Assembly: GCA_964017045.1 (NCBI GenBank)
Contig: OZ024801.1
Location: forward strand, 32,661,257-32,725,256
Source of the DNA: Omphiscola glabra
Lineage: Eukaryota > Mollusca > Gastropoda > Lymnaeidae
DNA: 64,000 bases
Direction of reading: 5' to 3'
A program made the translations under genes and the position numbers. The notes beneath the pieces are model-generated. The model worked only from the letters and a program-made list of their open reading frames with translations, searched no databases and was not told the DNA's origin. Shown piece by piece: positions 10,526 through 23,378 of this stretch (position 1 is the stretch's first letter; every line of letters begins with the position of its first letter).

Positions 10526-10532
10526 TTAGTGA

Positions 10533-11375
10533 ACATTTAGTAAACTATTCACACCACACGTTCCTTACTCTACAACGCCTTGGCTTGGCTACATTCTCAC
10601 CAACTTGTATGATTATATGTTCATTAGTTGGTCGCCGGGATCTTTGACAAATTTGGTACTAAAATTCTGGGTGGCTGTGCCCCCTTAATTTTACGAAAGA
10701 TGTTACAAACACATTGTTACTGCTATACAAATTCTGAAATACATTTAAAGTAGCCATGTTTGCTTGAAAACCGTGTCTAAAAATAGTAGCATTACACTGC
10801 TTCCTACTAGACCGCTTCTTAATTTACTGCTTCCCAATCAACGAACTTGGTATTGAGAGTATATTACAAATTAAATAATTCTAAATGTTTGAAAGAAGGT
10901 ATGGTTCAATAATGAGTTCAATAGCGCGCAAAATTTAATTCCCGATTACTACGCTAAATAATATATATTTTTACATAACGCAACTGCGTTTGATGCGTAA
11001 TATTTTTTTTTCGGAAGAGGAAATCGTCTCAATTTAAGTATGGTGTAAAAAATATTCGTTTTAAAAGTGGTTGGGACATCAGATTATTTAATATAGTTCA
11101 TGGGCGTGAAATAAAAAGTGTGCAGTGACGTATCATGGTGGGAAAGGGTGTAGCAAAAATTGGGATTCTTAAATGTGCGTTACTTGAGTTCATGTTTTGT
11201 CAAGTAACTTTAGTAGATGGGAAGTTCACGCATTGCTGCCGCCAATGTTCGACGGGCTATATCTAGTGTACAATAATTCAGCAGTTCTCAATCTATTTGA
11301 TTTATGTGACCCGTTATAAAAAAAAAAAAGTTTACTTTATGACCCACGCATTTTTGCATTATTTACACTGGCCTC
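10533..11375. other. AT-rich non-coding stretch
   Basis: No gene is supported. At 11280-11345, cagcagttctcaatct followed by gtgacccgt resembles a hAT left terminus, but no partner end was located. Confidence 0.4.
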
Positions 11376-11378
11376 TAA

Positions 11379-11552
11379 GCGTCAGTTCACACGATCAAAT
11401 TTCGCGTCAAATTGTTGCATGAACGCACTATTTTGTGCGTGGTTTCTTTTTTGAGGGAATTTGATCAAATAGTAATTTGAAAGTTGTGACAAGGCTTCAT
11501 ACACGAATAGCATCAAATGCTTCAAGGAAAATTTGACCGCGTGAACCGACCC
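11379..11552. mobile_element. PIF/Harbinger-like MITE, copy 1, TAA target
   Basis: A 174-bp element has inverted termini gcgtcagttcacacgatcaa and cgtgaaccgaccc and is flanked by TAA at 11376-11378 and 11553-11555. It is palindromic in its outer parts and non-coding. The reverse-oriented homologue at 58609-58781 shares nearly the whole length. Confidence 0.82.
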
Positions 11553-11555
11553 TAA

Positions 11556-12355
11556 AGATGCACAAATTAAATTTGAACGTCACACAGATGTCATTTACTG
11601 TAGCAAAGAACCGTTCACTTTTCGAAAAAGTTTAGATAAATTAGTTGAAACTAAACACCTATATATGTTTTCAAAAGCATTACATTGGGCATTCCGGTAT
11701 TTTTTGCTTTCGTGGGCAATTTTATTAATTGGCTCTTAAATTTTTATTTATTTATTTATTTTTTTTTTAAGGCGGCTAAAAATTCCACGAAATCCCATCA
11801 ACCGGCCATGTTTGTTTGGTTTTTTCCCCCGTTTAATTCTCAATCACAATAAATGTGGCAGATGGCAGCGCACACCTTGGCGCGGAATTTAAACAGATAA
11901 TTTAATATTTTGCTTACGATGCCACAACAGAAGGTGTTAACATCGCTGACGGGGGTGGGGATCGTGGGGGGGGGGGGGGCCTCATAGAGTACTGTCAGCA
12001 TCCACCAGGAGACTATCTTGTAACCTTCGGTACTTCTAGGTTTCACGTTAAAAAAAAAGATAAATAAATTAGTGGTCAGTGAAAGGTCAAGGCCGAATGA
12101 GTAGGTGTGATTGTATGTGTGTGTTGTGCGTTTGTTTGTAATGTGGGTGTGTGATTGCATGCGTTTGTGGGTGTGTATGCGTGTGTGGGTGTGAGACACC
12201 CCAGCTACCAATGTTCAAATGTTACTGTGTGTGATTTACTTCATGTTTACATCATCATACGGTGGGGCGTGTACCGCATGCCGGCTAGGACGACTTGTTG
12301 GTTTTCTGCGCGACTGCCCCCGATAGGGCGTCAAAACTAGGATGAGCCGCCACCC
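11556..12355. other. Non-coding, with GT-rich microsatellite
   Basis: A GT/TGTG-rich tract lies at 12104-12195 and a G run at 11966-11980. Apparent frames here follow these tracts. No exon is supported. Confidence 0.45.
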
Positions 12356-12612
12356 CATAACTCTCCCCTCGACCTTGTTCTCCCCTGTCTCTCCCCTCCT
12401 CTTTCTTCCCCCCTCCCCTTTCTTCCCTCGCTACTCTGTCTCCACTCACTCCTTTCTCCCACTCTCTCCCCTCTCTCTATCCATCTCTGCCCTTCTCTTC
12501 CCTCTCTTTTTCCCCTATTTCCCCTTTCCCCCCCCCTCTCCGCTCTCCCTCCCATCTCTCTCTCTCATCTCCTTCTTCCCCCTCTCTCTTCTCTCTCTCT
12601 CTCTCTCTCTGT
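12356..12612. repeat. Pyrimidine (CT) tract
   Basis: About 255 bp consists almost wholly of C and T on the plus strand, ending in a (CT)n microsatellite. Open frames through it are low-complexity artefacts. Confidence 0.95.
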
Positions 12613-13530
12613 TACGTATAAGCTTATTGCTATATAGTCCTAGACCCAACCATCCGGTGAGAACGCCTGGCTGTAACCGTTAATAGCACTCACGATCTTG
12701 GGGCTGTCAAAACATTCACGATATGGCGGGCCTGTGATGGGGGGAGGGGAGGATGAGAGAAATTTCTGCAAAAACAGGATCTAAATTAAAAAAAAAAAAC
12801 TACTTTAAAAATTCCCTTGCGTGAGTTTTCCCTCTAAGATTTCTGTCGTGTTGTGAGGAGCTCCCACCGGGAGGAAATTGTGGCTTCCGTCTCGCGGCTT
12901 CCGTCTCGCGGCAGCCATTCGGCGTGCCTGGTGACGTGCGCTCACATTACCACCTTCATATCACTCACGACGTGCCCACTCTAGAAAAAAAATAGATGTA
13001 GACCTAAATCACCAACTAGCATCATCATCATCCGTTCAAACAACGCGTGTTGAAAACTATGGGCGAGTATACTTCGGCCAGTGCAGCGACGACGAGGTCA
13101 CTGTCGAAACGGTACCCGCGACCCTCAGCACTAACGGAGTCACGTGTTGATGGTGCACTTGGTCCCACGCCGACGATCACGAGGAGATGTATTTGTTGTG
13201 GTTGTCGATGTCGTGTTTGGTTGCTGTCGTATGCATTTGCAGGAAAAAAAAAACAGCGTCGATGAAATTAAGATACAAATTTTCAATGAAAAAAAAAAAA
13301 ATCAAATTAATAAGAAAAATTCCTCTGTGACTGACTTGACAGCTGTATTATGTCCCTTTAGAAGTCAGCCATATCCCGAATAGCTGCAGCCAATGTACAC
13401 AAAAAGTGATGTCTCACTTTCCATTCTATAATCTTCGTTTCTATTTTTTTTGTTAAATGGGGCCAAACTGAAGATCGGTGGATATGGATGGCATACATTG
13501 CAACACCATCAACGCAACCAGCGCAAACTC
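12613..13530. other. Non-coding, no confident feature
   Basis: It contains a 15-bp direct duplication of ggcttccgtctcgcg (12883-12912) and several A runs. A relatively GC-rich open frame at 13047-13265 has no splice or homology support. Confidence 0.4.
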
Positions 13531-13532
13531 TG

Positions 13533-13658
13533 TAGCTGTCCTGGGGCTGTTTCTCATAGGCGGTCATGGGGCTGCTTCTCATAAGCTGTCATGGGGCTGC
13601 TTCACATAAGCTGTCCTGGGGCTGTTTCTCATAAGCTGTCCTGGGGCTGTTTCTCATA
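13533..13658. repeat. Minisatellite, 29-bp unit, ~4 copies
   Basis: The unit contains agctgtcctggggctgtttc with a cat/cct variant, followed by tcata. Confidence 0.9.
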
Positions 13659-13764
13659 TTTCCACGTTCAACTACGGGTAGGAACCAACGAGGTCCATGT
13701 ACGATATTGAAACAGCTTCCGGTGCTCATTAAGTTTAAACATATATTTTTAAATTTATTCCAAT

Positions 13765-13769
<5 letters not shown>

Positions 13770-13798
<29 letters not shown>
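13770..13798. repeat. (TA)n microsatellite
   Basis: About 14 TA dinucleotides. Confidence 0.95.
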
Positions 13799-13800
<2 letters not shown>

Positions 13801-15074
13801 CTCTCCGAAATAGAAGTTCCGTATTTCTTAACAATTACACTTTGTAGCATACATGTATCTCATTAATAAATAATTTGTCACACAGATTAAACCAGACATC
13901 CGGACCAGGGAAAATTCACCAAAAAAATTGTCTTTCATCTGTGACATGCAAGCACGTTAAGCCGTTGTTAGAATATCAAATCAAGCGGGGTGGTGGCTGG
14001 GAGACAAGATGGCTTTATTGAATCCAAATCATAATTGATGATATAAACTTAACAAAGGAATCTTTCAAAAAAAATACTACTACTACTAAAACAGTTACTG
14101 TTATTTAAACTACTTTCTACAGTGATCCCCCCTATCCCATTTTCCGAGGATAACCGGATAAATTGAGACCGTTTAATACTGAAACCCATATTTTATATAT
14201 ATAGATATATATAACTGCTCTATATAAGCACCCCCTGGCCTTTCCTTAGAACCTACAAAATTAGATTAACCAAACAACACGTGGGCGGCACTTACTTTCT
14301 GGGTGGTGTTTCCCCTTTACATAGCCCATTGACGCTGCTGACGACTCATAGGGGGCGGGGGCGTGGAGCCCGGAGTTGACCATGCGGTATCCACCTAGGG
14401 TGCTGGCGCCGACTACAAGCACGATGCTTCGGCAATGGGTTGACAAAACTGCCCTGCGTGGAATCTATGTATCCATGTCCACGGACAAGCCCAGAAAGAG
14501 TGGTATCCAAGTAATAACGAGGGGGGGGGGATGATTCAAACCTAAAGAAATCCCCAAAACGTATATCCAGATGTCATCCAGGCGATGAGATGGAGCCAAT
14601 GTTATCCATGAGTTTAAAATCAACACAAATCATTCGTCAATGGATTAAGATATTTGTTAAAAAATCACTTAAATTAGCACATTCGTTTTAGCACATTAGC
14701 ACATTTATGATCGATATCTGGTCATTGTGGACTGGGACCATTTTATTGTGGCACCTATTACCTGGTCCAAACAAGGATATTTTTTATTTCATTTCACTAA
14801 GATTGCATCCATTTTCCTCACTGCGCGAGAACGCTCACCGAACTCGGTTCCATGTCAACCAACAACGATTTTTTATGCTGCTCATAACCTATCACAGTTT
14901 GTTGTGTTCAAAGTATCTGTTTAATGTACTCACACACACACTCTGCCACATGATAACATGGCGGAACAGTTGCACCGACAAAAAGAGAGAAAATAAAATA
15001 AGTTATGTTCACATGAGATCATTTTATATCGCCCGATGCTTGCCGCTTCCACACATCTTTTCGGTAAATCTTGT
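13799..15074. other. Non-coding, no confident feature
   Basis: It contains an A/T-rich section and a G run at 14521-14530. A 128-codon open frame at 14707-15093 has atypical composition, overlaps another frame of similar quality and runs into a minisatellite, so it is not called. Confidence 0.4.
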
Positions 15075-15315
15075 CAGTACAGCTTGGCGGTAAAAGGCTG
15101 CCAGGACAGTTTGGCGGCACAAGGATGGCGGTACAGCTTGGCGGTACAAGGCTGTTCAGTACAGCTTGGCGGCACAAGGTTGTTCAGTACAGCTTGGCGG
15201 CACAAGGTTGTTCTGTACAGCTTGGCGGCACAAGGTTGTTAAAGTACAGCTTGGCGGCACAAGGTTGTTCTGTACAGCTTGGCGGCACAAGGTTGTCGGT
15301 ACAGCTTGACGGCAC
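15075..15315. repeat. Minisatellite, 27-28-bp unit, ~9 copies
   Basis: The unit core is gtacagcttggcggcacaag followed by gttgttc. The first copies are more diverged. Open frames crossing it are array by-products. Confidence 0.95.
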
Positions 15316-15697
15316 CGTGCCGTAATATCATGGAATCGAACTTGTAGGTTGATCGCAGCGAGTTATATTGTGTACTGTGAGCGCGTCGAGTTCTTTTGTG
15401 GGGAACGTGGTGCCACTAGGTCAAGGTCATCGAGATTTTTCTGGCTCTGGTCGCTCGACATCCTCTCTTGTCGTCTTGTGTTGGGCGAGCCGCAAGAGCC
15501 ATACCACGGCTGCTGGTGACGCCTGAGACGTGAGTTATGGCCCTCGGTTTTGTAGCCTGAAAGCATGACCTACGACCTTCAAGCGGCCTTCCATCCGCGG
15601 TCATCATGACATGTAAACACATACAGAAAGTCTGTTGTTGTTGCTGTTTTTGTTTCACCCTAAATCTCCCGATTTAATCACGTGCAAGGTGCGCCGG
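15316..15697. other. Non-coding, no feature seen
   Basis: Moderate GC spacer between two arrays. Minus-strand frames at 15363-15658 have no splice or homology support. Confidence 0.4.
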
Positions 15698-15921
15698 GCA
15701 TCAACGTACCATCACGCGCATCAAAGTACCATCACGAGCATCAAAGTACCATCACGAGCATCAAAGTAACATCACGAGCATCAAAGTACCATCACGAGCA
15801 TCAAAGTACCATCACGAGCATCAAAGTAACATCACGCGCATCAAAGTACCATCACGCGCATCAAAGTACCATCACGAGCATCAAAGTACCATCACGAGCA
15901 TCAAAGTACCATCACCAGCAT
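15698..15921. repeat. Minisatellite, 20-bp unit, ~11 copies
   Basis: The unit is atcacgagcatcaaagtacc, with gag/gcg and tac/taa variants. Confidence 0.97.
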
Positions 15922-16170
15922 GTGAGTTTTGGGTGAACGAGTGGAAGGGGTTTTTTTTTGTTTTTTTTTTAAATTCTGAAAGTGAAAGATGAAAAGAAAA
16001 TGATGTTTTGTGTTTTGTTGTCATAAATTGTCATAATTTCCCATCTATTTAACTAAGAACTCATCGGTTTTTCTTTTCACACACATCACTGACTGGGCTC
16101 AGCATTCAACATACTAAGTGATGTACCGGTGCAAAAAAAAAAAAGAGTCGACAAACAAATGACATGACGG

Positions 16171-19092
16171 CACACATTCAAGAAACAGCTGGCTGGACAA
16201 CACATTCGACAAACAGCTGGCTGGACAAAACATTCGACAAACAGCTGGCTGGACAACACATTCGACAAACAGCTGGCTGGACAAAACATTCGACAAACAG
16301 CTGGCTTGAAAACACATTCGACAAACAGCTGGCTGGACAACACATTCAAGAAACAGCTGGCTGGACAACACATTCGACAAACAGCTGGCTGGACAACACA
16401 TTCGACAAACAGCTGGCAGGACAACACATTCGACAAACAGCTGGCTGGACAAAACATTCGACAAACAGCTGGCTTGAAAACACATTCGACAAACAGCTGG
16501 CTGGACAACACATTCGACAAACAGCTGGCTGGACAACACATTCGACAAACAGCTGGCTGGACAAAACATTCGACAAACAGCTGGCTTGAAAACACATTCG
16601 ACAAACAGCTGGCTGCACAACACATTCGACAAACAGCTGGCTAGACAACACATTCGACAAACAGCTGGCTGGACAACACATTCGACAAACAGCTGGCTGG
16701 ACAACACATTCGTCAAACAGCTGGCTGGACCACACATTCGACAAACATCTGGCTGGACAACACATTCGACAAACAGCTGGCTGGACAACACATTCAAGAA
16801 ACAGCTGGCTGGACAACACATTCGGCAAACAGCTGGCTGGACAACACATTCGACAAACAGCTGGCTGGACAACACATTCGACAAACAGCTGGCTGGACAA
16901 CACATTCGGCAAACAGCTGGCTGGACAACACATTCGACAAACAGCTGGCTGGACAACACATTCGACAAACAGCTGGCTGGACAACACATTCGACAAACAG
17001 CTGGCAGGACAACACATTCGACAAACAGCTGGCTGGACAAAACATTCGACAAACAGCTGGCTTGAAAACACATTCGACAAACAGCTGGCTGGACAACACA
17101 TTCGACAAACAGCTGGCTGGACAACACATTCGACAAACAGCTGGCTGGACAAAACATTCGACAAACAGCTGGCTTGAAAACACATTCGACAAACAGCTGG
17201 CTGCACAACACATTCGACAAACAGCTGGCTAGACAACACATTCGACAAACAGCTGGCTGGACAACACATTCGACAAACAGCTGGCTGGACAACACATTCG
17301 TCAAACAGCTGGCTGGACCACACATTCGACAAACAGCTGGCTGGACAACACATTCGACAAACAGCTGCCTGGACAAAACATTCGACAAACAGCTGGCTGG
17401 ACAACACATTCGACAAACAGCTGGCTAGACAGCACATTCGACAAACAGCTGGCTGGACAACACATTCGACAAACAGCTGGCTGGACAACACATTCGACAA
17501 ACAGCTGACTGGACAACACATTCGACAAACAGCTGGCTGGACAACACATTCGACAAACAGCTGGCTGGACAACACATTCGACAAACAGCTGACTGGACAA
17601 CACATTCGACAAACAGCTGGCTGGACAACACATTCGACAAACAGCTGGCTGGACAACACATTCGACAAACAGCTGGCTGGACCACACATTCGACAAACAG
17701 CTGGCTGGACAACACATTCGACAAACAGCTGCCTGGACAAAACATTCGACAAACAGCTGGCTGGACAACACATTCGACAAACAGCTGGCTGGACAACACA
17801 TTCGACAAACAGCTGGCTGGACAACACATTCAAGAAACAGCTGGCTGGACAACACATTCGGCAAACAGCTGGCTGGACAACACATTCGACAAACAGCTGG
17901 CTGGACAACACATTCAAGAAACAGCTGGCTGGACAACACATTCGACAAACAGCTGGCTGGACAACACATTCCAGAAACAGCTGGCTGGACAACACATTCG
18001 ACAAACAGCTGGCTGGACAACACATTCGATTAACAGCTGGCTGGGCAACACATTCAAGAAACAGCTGGCTGGACAACACATTCGAGAAACAGCTTGTTGG
18101 ACAACACATTCGACAAACAGCTGGCTGGACAACACATTCGACAAACAGCTGGCTGGACAACACATTCGACAAACATCTAGCTGGACAACACATTCGACAA
18201 ACAGCTGGTTGGACAACACATTCGACAAACAGCTGGCTGGACAACACATTCGACAAACAGCTGGCTGGACAACACATTCGACAAACAGCTGGCTGGACAA
18301 CACATTCGACAAACAGCTGGCTGGACAACAAATTCAAGAAACAGCTGGCTGGACAACACATGCGACAAACAGCTGGCTGGACAACACATTCGACAAACAG
18401 CTGGCTGGACCACACATTCGACAAACAGCTGGCTGGACAAAACATTCGACAAACAGCTGACTGGACAACACATTCGACAAACATCTGGCTGGACCACACA
18501 TTCGACAAACAGCTGAATGGACAACACATTCGACAAACAGCTGGCTGGACAAAACATTCGACAAACAGCTGGCTGGACAACACATTCGACAAACAGCTGG
18601 CTGGACAACACATTCGATAAACAGCTGGCTGGACAACACATTCGACAAACAGCTGGCTGGACAACACATTCGACAAACAGCTGGCTGGACAACACATTCG
18701 ACAAACAGCTGACTGGACAACACATTCGACAAACAGCTGGTTGGACAACACATTCGACAAACAGCTGGCTGGACAACACATTCGACAAACAGCTGGCTGG
18801 ACCACACATTCGACAAACAGCTGGCTGGACAACACATTCAACAAACAGCTGGCTGGACAAAACATTCGACAAACAGCTGGCTGGACAACACATTCGACAA
18901 ACAGCTGGCTGGACAACACATTCGACAAACAGCTGGCTGGACAACACATTCGACAAACAGCTGGCTGGACAACACATTCAAGAAACAGCTGGCTGGACAA
19001 CACATTCGACAAACAGCTGGCTGGACAACACATCCAAGAAACAGCTGGCTGGACAACACATTCGACAAACAGCTGACTGGACAACACACATT
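16171..19092. repeat. Large minisatellite, 28-bp unit, ~104 copies
   Basis: About 2.9 kb of a 28-bp unit whose core is cagctggctggacaacacat, followed by tcgacaaa. Since 28 is not a multiple of 3 and the minus strand of the unit lacks stop codons in every frame, it yields a 927-codon minus-strand open frame with a 28-residue cycle (84 bp), plus several shorter overlapping ones on both strands. I treat these as artefacts. Rare variants recur in order at offsets of 588 bp (21 units) and 364 bp (13 units), showing internal block duplication. The first unit follows an A-rich, non-array spacer. Confidence 0.98.
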
Positions 19093-19147
19093 GAAATCGT
19101 CTAACCTCCCTTTTTTCATACGTGTCCATAATCCACCATAGAAACAG

Positions 19148-19785
19148 ATACTGCGCCAGCCATAACTAAATGTATGTCGTAGATCCAGCCAGCCATAACT
19201 AAATGTATGCCATAGATCCAGCCAGCCATAACTAAATGTATGTCATAGATCCAGCCAGCTATAACTAAATGTATGCCATAGATCCAGCCAGCCATAACTA
19301 AATGTATGTCATAGATCCAGCCAGCCATAACTAAATGTATGCCATAGATCCATCCAGCCATAACTAAATGTATGTCATAGATCCAGCCAGCCATAACTAA
19401 ATGTATATCATAGATCCAGCCAGCCATAACTAAATGTATGTCATAGATCCAGCCAGCCATAACTAAATGTATGTCATAGATCCAGCCAGCCATAACTAAA
19501 TGTATGCCATAAATCCAGCCAGCCATAACTAAATGTATGTCATAGATCCAACCAGCCATAACTAAATGTATGTCATAGATACTGCGCCACCCATAACTAA
19601 ATGTATGTCATAGATACTGCGCCAGCCATAACTAAATGTATGTCATAGATCCAGCCAGCAATAACTAAATGTATGTCGTAGATCCAGCCAGCCAAACTAA
19701 ATGTGTGTCATAGATCCAGCCAGCCATAAGTAAATGTATGTTATAGATCCAGCCAGCCATAACTAAATGTATTTCATAGATCCGT
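19148..19785. repeat. Minisatellite, 33-bp unit, ~19 copies
   Basis: The unit contains ccagccagccataactaaat followed by gtatgtcatagat. Its length is a multiple of three, so the minus strand stays open for 11-residue repeats (MAGWIYDIHLV); this is not called as a gene. It begins about 50 bp after the 28-bp array ends. Confidence 0.97.
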
Positions 19786-19845
19786 AACTAGTTTTTTGTA
19801 ATGTCATTAGCATCGTCATTTGTAATTGAGCGCAAACGATGGAAA

Positions 19846-20275
19846 GGTTGGTGAAAGAGAAAGACAGAGAGAAAGGGAGAGACAGAGGGAAAGGGGGAGA
19901 GAGAGAGAAAGAGAGAGGGAGATAAAGAGACAGGGAGCAAGAGAGATGGAAAGAGAGATACAAAGAGGTAGAGAGAAATAGAGAGAGAGAGAGAGAGGCA
20001 TATCCTTGAATGGGAAAAGGGCGGAGAAGCCAGTGAGAGTGAGAGAGGACAGGGAGGGAGATTTACAAAAAGGAAGTAAGAAAAAATGCACATTCACAGA
20101 GAGTTACAGGATAGAGAGAGATGGATAAAGTGGGATAGAGATGGATAGAGGGGCCTATAGATGGATATAGAGGGATCGAGAGAGCTAGAGATGGATAGCG
20201 ATGAATTGAGAGGGATAGACCGGAATATAGAGGGATATAGACGGAAAAGATAGTATTAAGGGTAGAAGGACAGAG
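19846..20275. repeat. Purine-rich (GA / GGATAGAG) tract
   Basis: About 430 bp of A and G on the plus strand, shifting from gagaga-type to ggatagag-type repetition. Confidence 0.93.
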
Positions 20276-20322
20276 GTTTTTTTTAAAGCCTAAGGGAAAA
20301 AAACAACAAAAATCCCCTAAAA

Positions 20323-20405
20323 CAGTGGTTCTCAACCTTCCCAATGCTGCAACCCTTTAATAAAGTTCCTCATGTTGTGTCGACCCCCCAACCACAAAAT
20401 TATGT
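20323..20405 (-). mobile_element. Truncated SPIN/URR1-like hAT element
   Basis: It starts cagtggttctcaaccttccc and continues ctttaataaagttcctcatg, the reverse complement of the 3' halves of the copies at 1500 and 4242. It is interrupted at about 20405 where the next minisatellite begins, so one terminus and the target duplication are missing. Confidence 0.85.
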
Positions 20406-20407
20406 TC

Positions 20408-20950
20408 TACACAGAGACCAATGAGTGCTACACACAGAGACCAATGAGTGCTACACACAGAGACCAATAAGTGCTACACTCAGAAATCAATGAGTGCTAC
20501 ACACAGGCTACACACAGAGACCAATGAGTGCTACACACAGAGACCAATGAGTGCTACACACAGGCTACACACAGAGACCAATGAGTGCTACACACAGAGA
20601 CCAATGAGTGCTACACACAGATACCAATGAGTGCTACACTCAGAGGCCAGTGAGTGCTACACTCAGAGACCAATGAGTGCTACAGACGCGAGACCAGTGA
20701 GAGCTACTGCTACACATAGAGACCAATGAGAGCTACACACATAGACCAATGAGAGCTACTGCTACACATAGAGACCAATGAGAGCTACACACATAGACCA
20801 ATGAGAGCTACACACATAGACCAATGAGAGCTACACACATAGACCAATGAGAGCTACACACATAGACCAATGAGAGCTAAACACATAGACCAATGAGAGC
20901 TACACACATAGACCAATGAGAGCTACACACAGCGACAGTGAGAGCTACAC
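20408..20950. repeat. Minisatellite, 23-bp unit, ~23 copies, two variants
   Basis: The unit core is gagaccaatgagtgctacac in the first half and tagaccaatgagagctacac in the second, a clear switch of variant near 20690. A few copies carry insertions. Confidence 0.95.
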
Positions 20951-21075
20951 ACAGACCAATGACCGCTACACACATAGACAAGTGACCGGTACACACACGG
21001 AGAAGTGACTGGTACACACCTGGGACAAGTGACCGGTACACACAGGGACAAGTAACCGGTACACACAGGGACAGC
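20951..21075. repeat. Degenerate minisatellite, ~23-24-bp unit
   Basis: About five copies built around gacaagtgaccggtacacac. It continues the previous array and probably derives from it. Confidence 0.85.
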
Positions 21076-21654
21076 TTTCGAAATGGAAAGAAGTCTCAAT
21101 CGAAACTTAAGACTTGGACCCATTTTCTAAACCCTCATTAACGACGCACCTACTACTACACCAACGTTTAACACGCCATCCAGTGAATCCAATGTTCACA
21201 AATAAATCCAATAATCCACATAAACGCACTTTTTCTTCTTCTTTGGTTGTTTTGTTTGGTGATCCAGTAGTCCACGAAAACGTTAGTGAAGGTAATCCAT
21301 GGCATACCGTGCACAAGGGTGAGTTAAATGCTCAGTTAACGGGCTGCAGTAAACACACGCACGCTTCTCCCCAAGAGCCCCCCCCCCTTTTCCCACATGT
21401 CCGGCACACACTCATGAGTTCGCGGCGATGTCTCGGTACTCACCTTAGCCCTGGTCGGGTAGCGCTTGAGGGGGGTGTTCAAGCAGAAGGTCGATACCAA
21501 AAGGTAGGATAGAGGTATCGTGTGTGTGTGTGGGGGGGGGGGGGGTTGAACGTAGGCTCGATAACATAGGCAGCTCAGGTATCGTCATGGGGGCTGGAGC
21601 TGAGTCGATACCATAACTTTTGCGTCGGTATTCTGTAGGTGTGGGGGGAAGAGG
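21076..21654. other. Non-coding, with poly-G tract
   Basis: A GT-plus-poly-G tract lies at 21521-21546. The open frame at 21114-21512 has no splice or homology support. Confidence 0.4.
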
Positions 21655-21910
21655 GAGGGTAGCTGGAGCTGAGCGCCGAAACCATAGGTATATCTTGTAT
21701 CGTAGGTCCAGCGTAGGGTCGATAGTGTAGGTAGGTCAGGTATCGCGAGGTCGATAGTGTAGGTAGGTCAGGTATCGCGAGGTCGATACTGTAGGTAGGT
21801 CAGGTATCGCAAGGTCGATACTGTAGGTAGGTCAGATATCACGAGGTCGATACTGTAGGTAGGTGAGGTATCGCGCGAAAGATACTATAGATAGGTCAGG
21901 TATCGCTCGG
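21655..21910. repeat. Minisatellite, ~32-bp unit, ~6 copies
   Basis: Core gaggtcgatactgtaggtag followed by gtcaggtatcgc. Looser relatives of the unit extend upstream from about 21480. Confidence 0.92.
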
Positions 21911-22247
21911 GTGGAGCTGAGGGGCGACGATATCATGTCGGGATCACCATGTTTAAAACGTTTTTCCGACTTCCACCTAAATGTGATGTCTTACTATAAC
22001 CTTTACTGCTCTCATCTGCTACACAATTACTTTAAAGTGCGTTGCGATGTCCCTTGCTCTGACATTTCATGTGATGAATGCTATTTGGGATTAATAATTG
22101 TTATTCGAAGAATAATTTGGCTCCCCTTTTTTAAGTTCTCGCTACCCGGGGGGGGGGGGGGTAAAATTAGATGCCATTATTAAAATAGAGTTTAGTTCGT
22201 CTGACTCACTCCTTCCTTTAAGTTGTGAACGATAAATAGAAAGCCGC

Positions 22248-23166
22248 GTTGAGATTCTTCTGTTTTCTACTTCAGCTGTTAACATTTGCTGAGATTCTTC
22301 TGTTTTCTACTTCAGCTGTTAACATTTGTTGAGATTCTTCTGTTTTCTACTTCAGCTGTTAACATTTGTTGAGATTCTTCTGTTTTCTACTTCAGCTGTT
22401 AACATTTGTTGAGATTCTTCTGTTTTCTACTTCAGCTGTTAACATTTGTTGAGATTCTTCTGTTTTCTACTGTAGCTGTTAACATTTGTTGAGATTCTTC
22501 TGTTTTCTACTGTAGCTGTTAACATTTGTTGAGATTCTTCTGTTTTCCACTGCAGCTGTTAACATTTGTTGAGATTCTTCTGTTTTCTACTTCAGCTGTT
22601 AACATTTGTTGAGATTCTTCTGTTTTCTACTTCAGCTGTTCACATTTGCTGAGATTCTTCTGTTTTCTACTTCAGCTGTTAACATTTGTTGAGATTCTTC
22701 TGTTTTCTACTTCAGCTGTTAACATTTGTTGAGATTCTTCTGTTTTCTACTGTAGCTGTTAACATTTGTTGAGATTCTTCTGTTTTCTACTTCAGCTGTT
22801 AACATTTGTTGAGATTCTTCTGTTTTCTACTTCAGCTGTTAACATTTGTTGAGATTCTTCTGTTTTCTACTTCAGCTGTTAACATTTGTTGAGATTCTTC
22901 TGTTTTCTACTTCAGCTGTTAACATTTGTTGAGATTCTTCTGTTTTCTACTTCAGCTGTTAACATTTGTTGAGATTCTTCTGTTTTCTACTTCAGCTGTT
23001 AACATTTGTTGAGATTCTCTTGTTTTCCACTGTAACTTTTAACATTTGCTGAGATTATTCTGTTGTTTACTTTTTTACTGTTTACATTTTTGGAGATACT
23101 TCTGTTTTTAATGTAACCGTTAACATTTTTTGGAAATTCTTCTGATTTCTACTTTAGCAACATTGG
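22248..23166. repeat. Minisatellite, 40-bp unit, ~22 copies
   Basis: Each unit carries gagattcttctgttttctac and ttcagctgttaacatttgtt. The first 19 or so units are nearly identical, while the last three (23010-23166) are heavily diverged, a one-sided decay gradient. Confidence 0.97.
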
Positions 23167-23378
23167 TTGCGTATATGGAATTCCCATGCAGCCCCGAGCG
23201 AACTCCCAATAGTGATGTACGATTGTTCGTCTATCGGGCGTGAAGATAACCAAGGTAGTCTTGACTTGAGCTATTATTTAGTCCAATGTTGACGACGGCC
23301 ATCCAACTTGCTTGTCTGGGCTTTAGCTTGGGAGGAGGGGTCGAATTCCAGCTTGTGATTGACTTAGTTTAGACTGCC

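Noticed and set aside
14707..15093. 128-codon plus-strand open frame
   Set aside because: It overlaps another frame of similar quality, has no family similarity I know and runs into a minisatellite.
16171..19092. CRISPR array
   Set aside because: Repeats are contiguous with no unique spacers, and the DNA is eukaryotic in character.
16346..19129. 927-codon minus-strand open frame
   Set aside because: It lies wholly in the 28-bp array. All minus frames are open because the unit lacks stops, and the protein is a pure 28-residue cycle with no start context or splice support.
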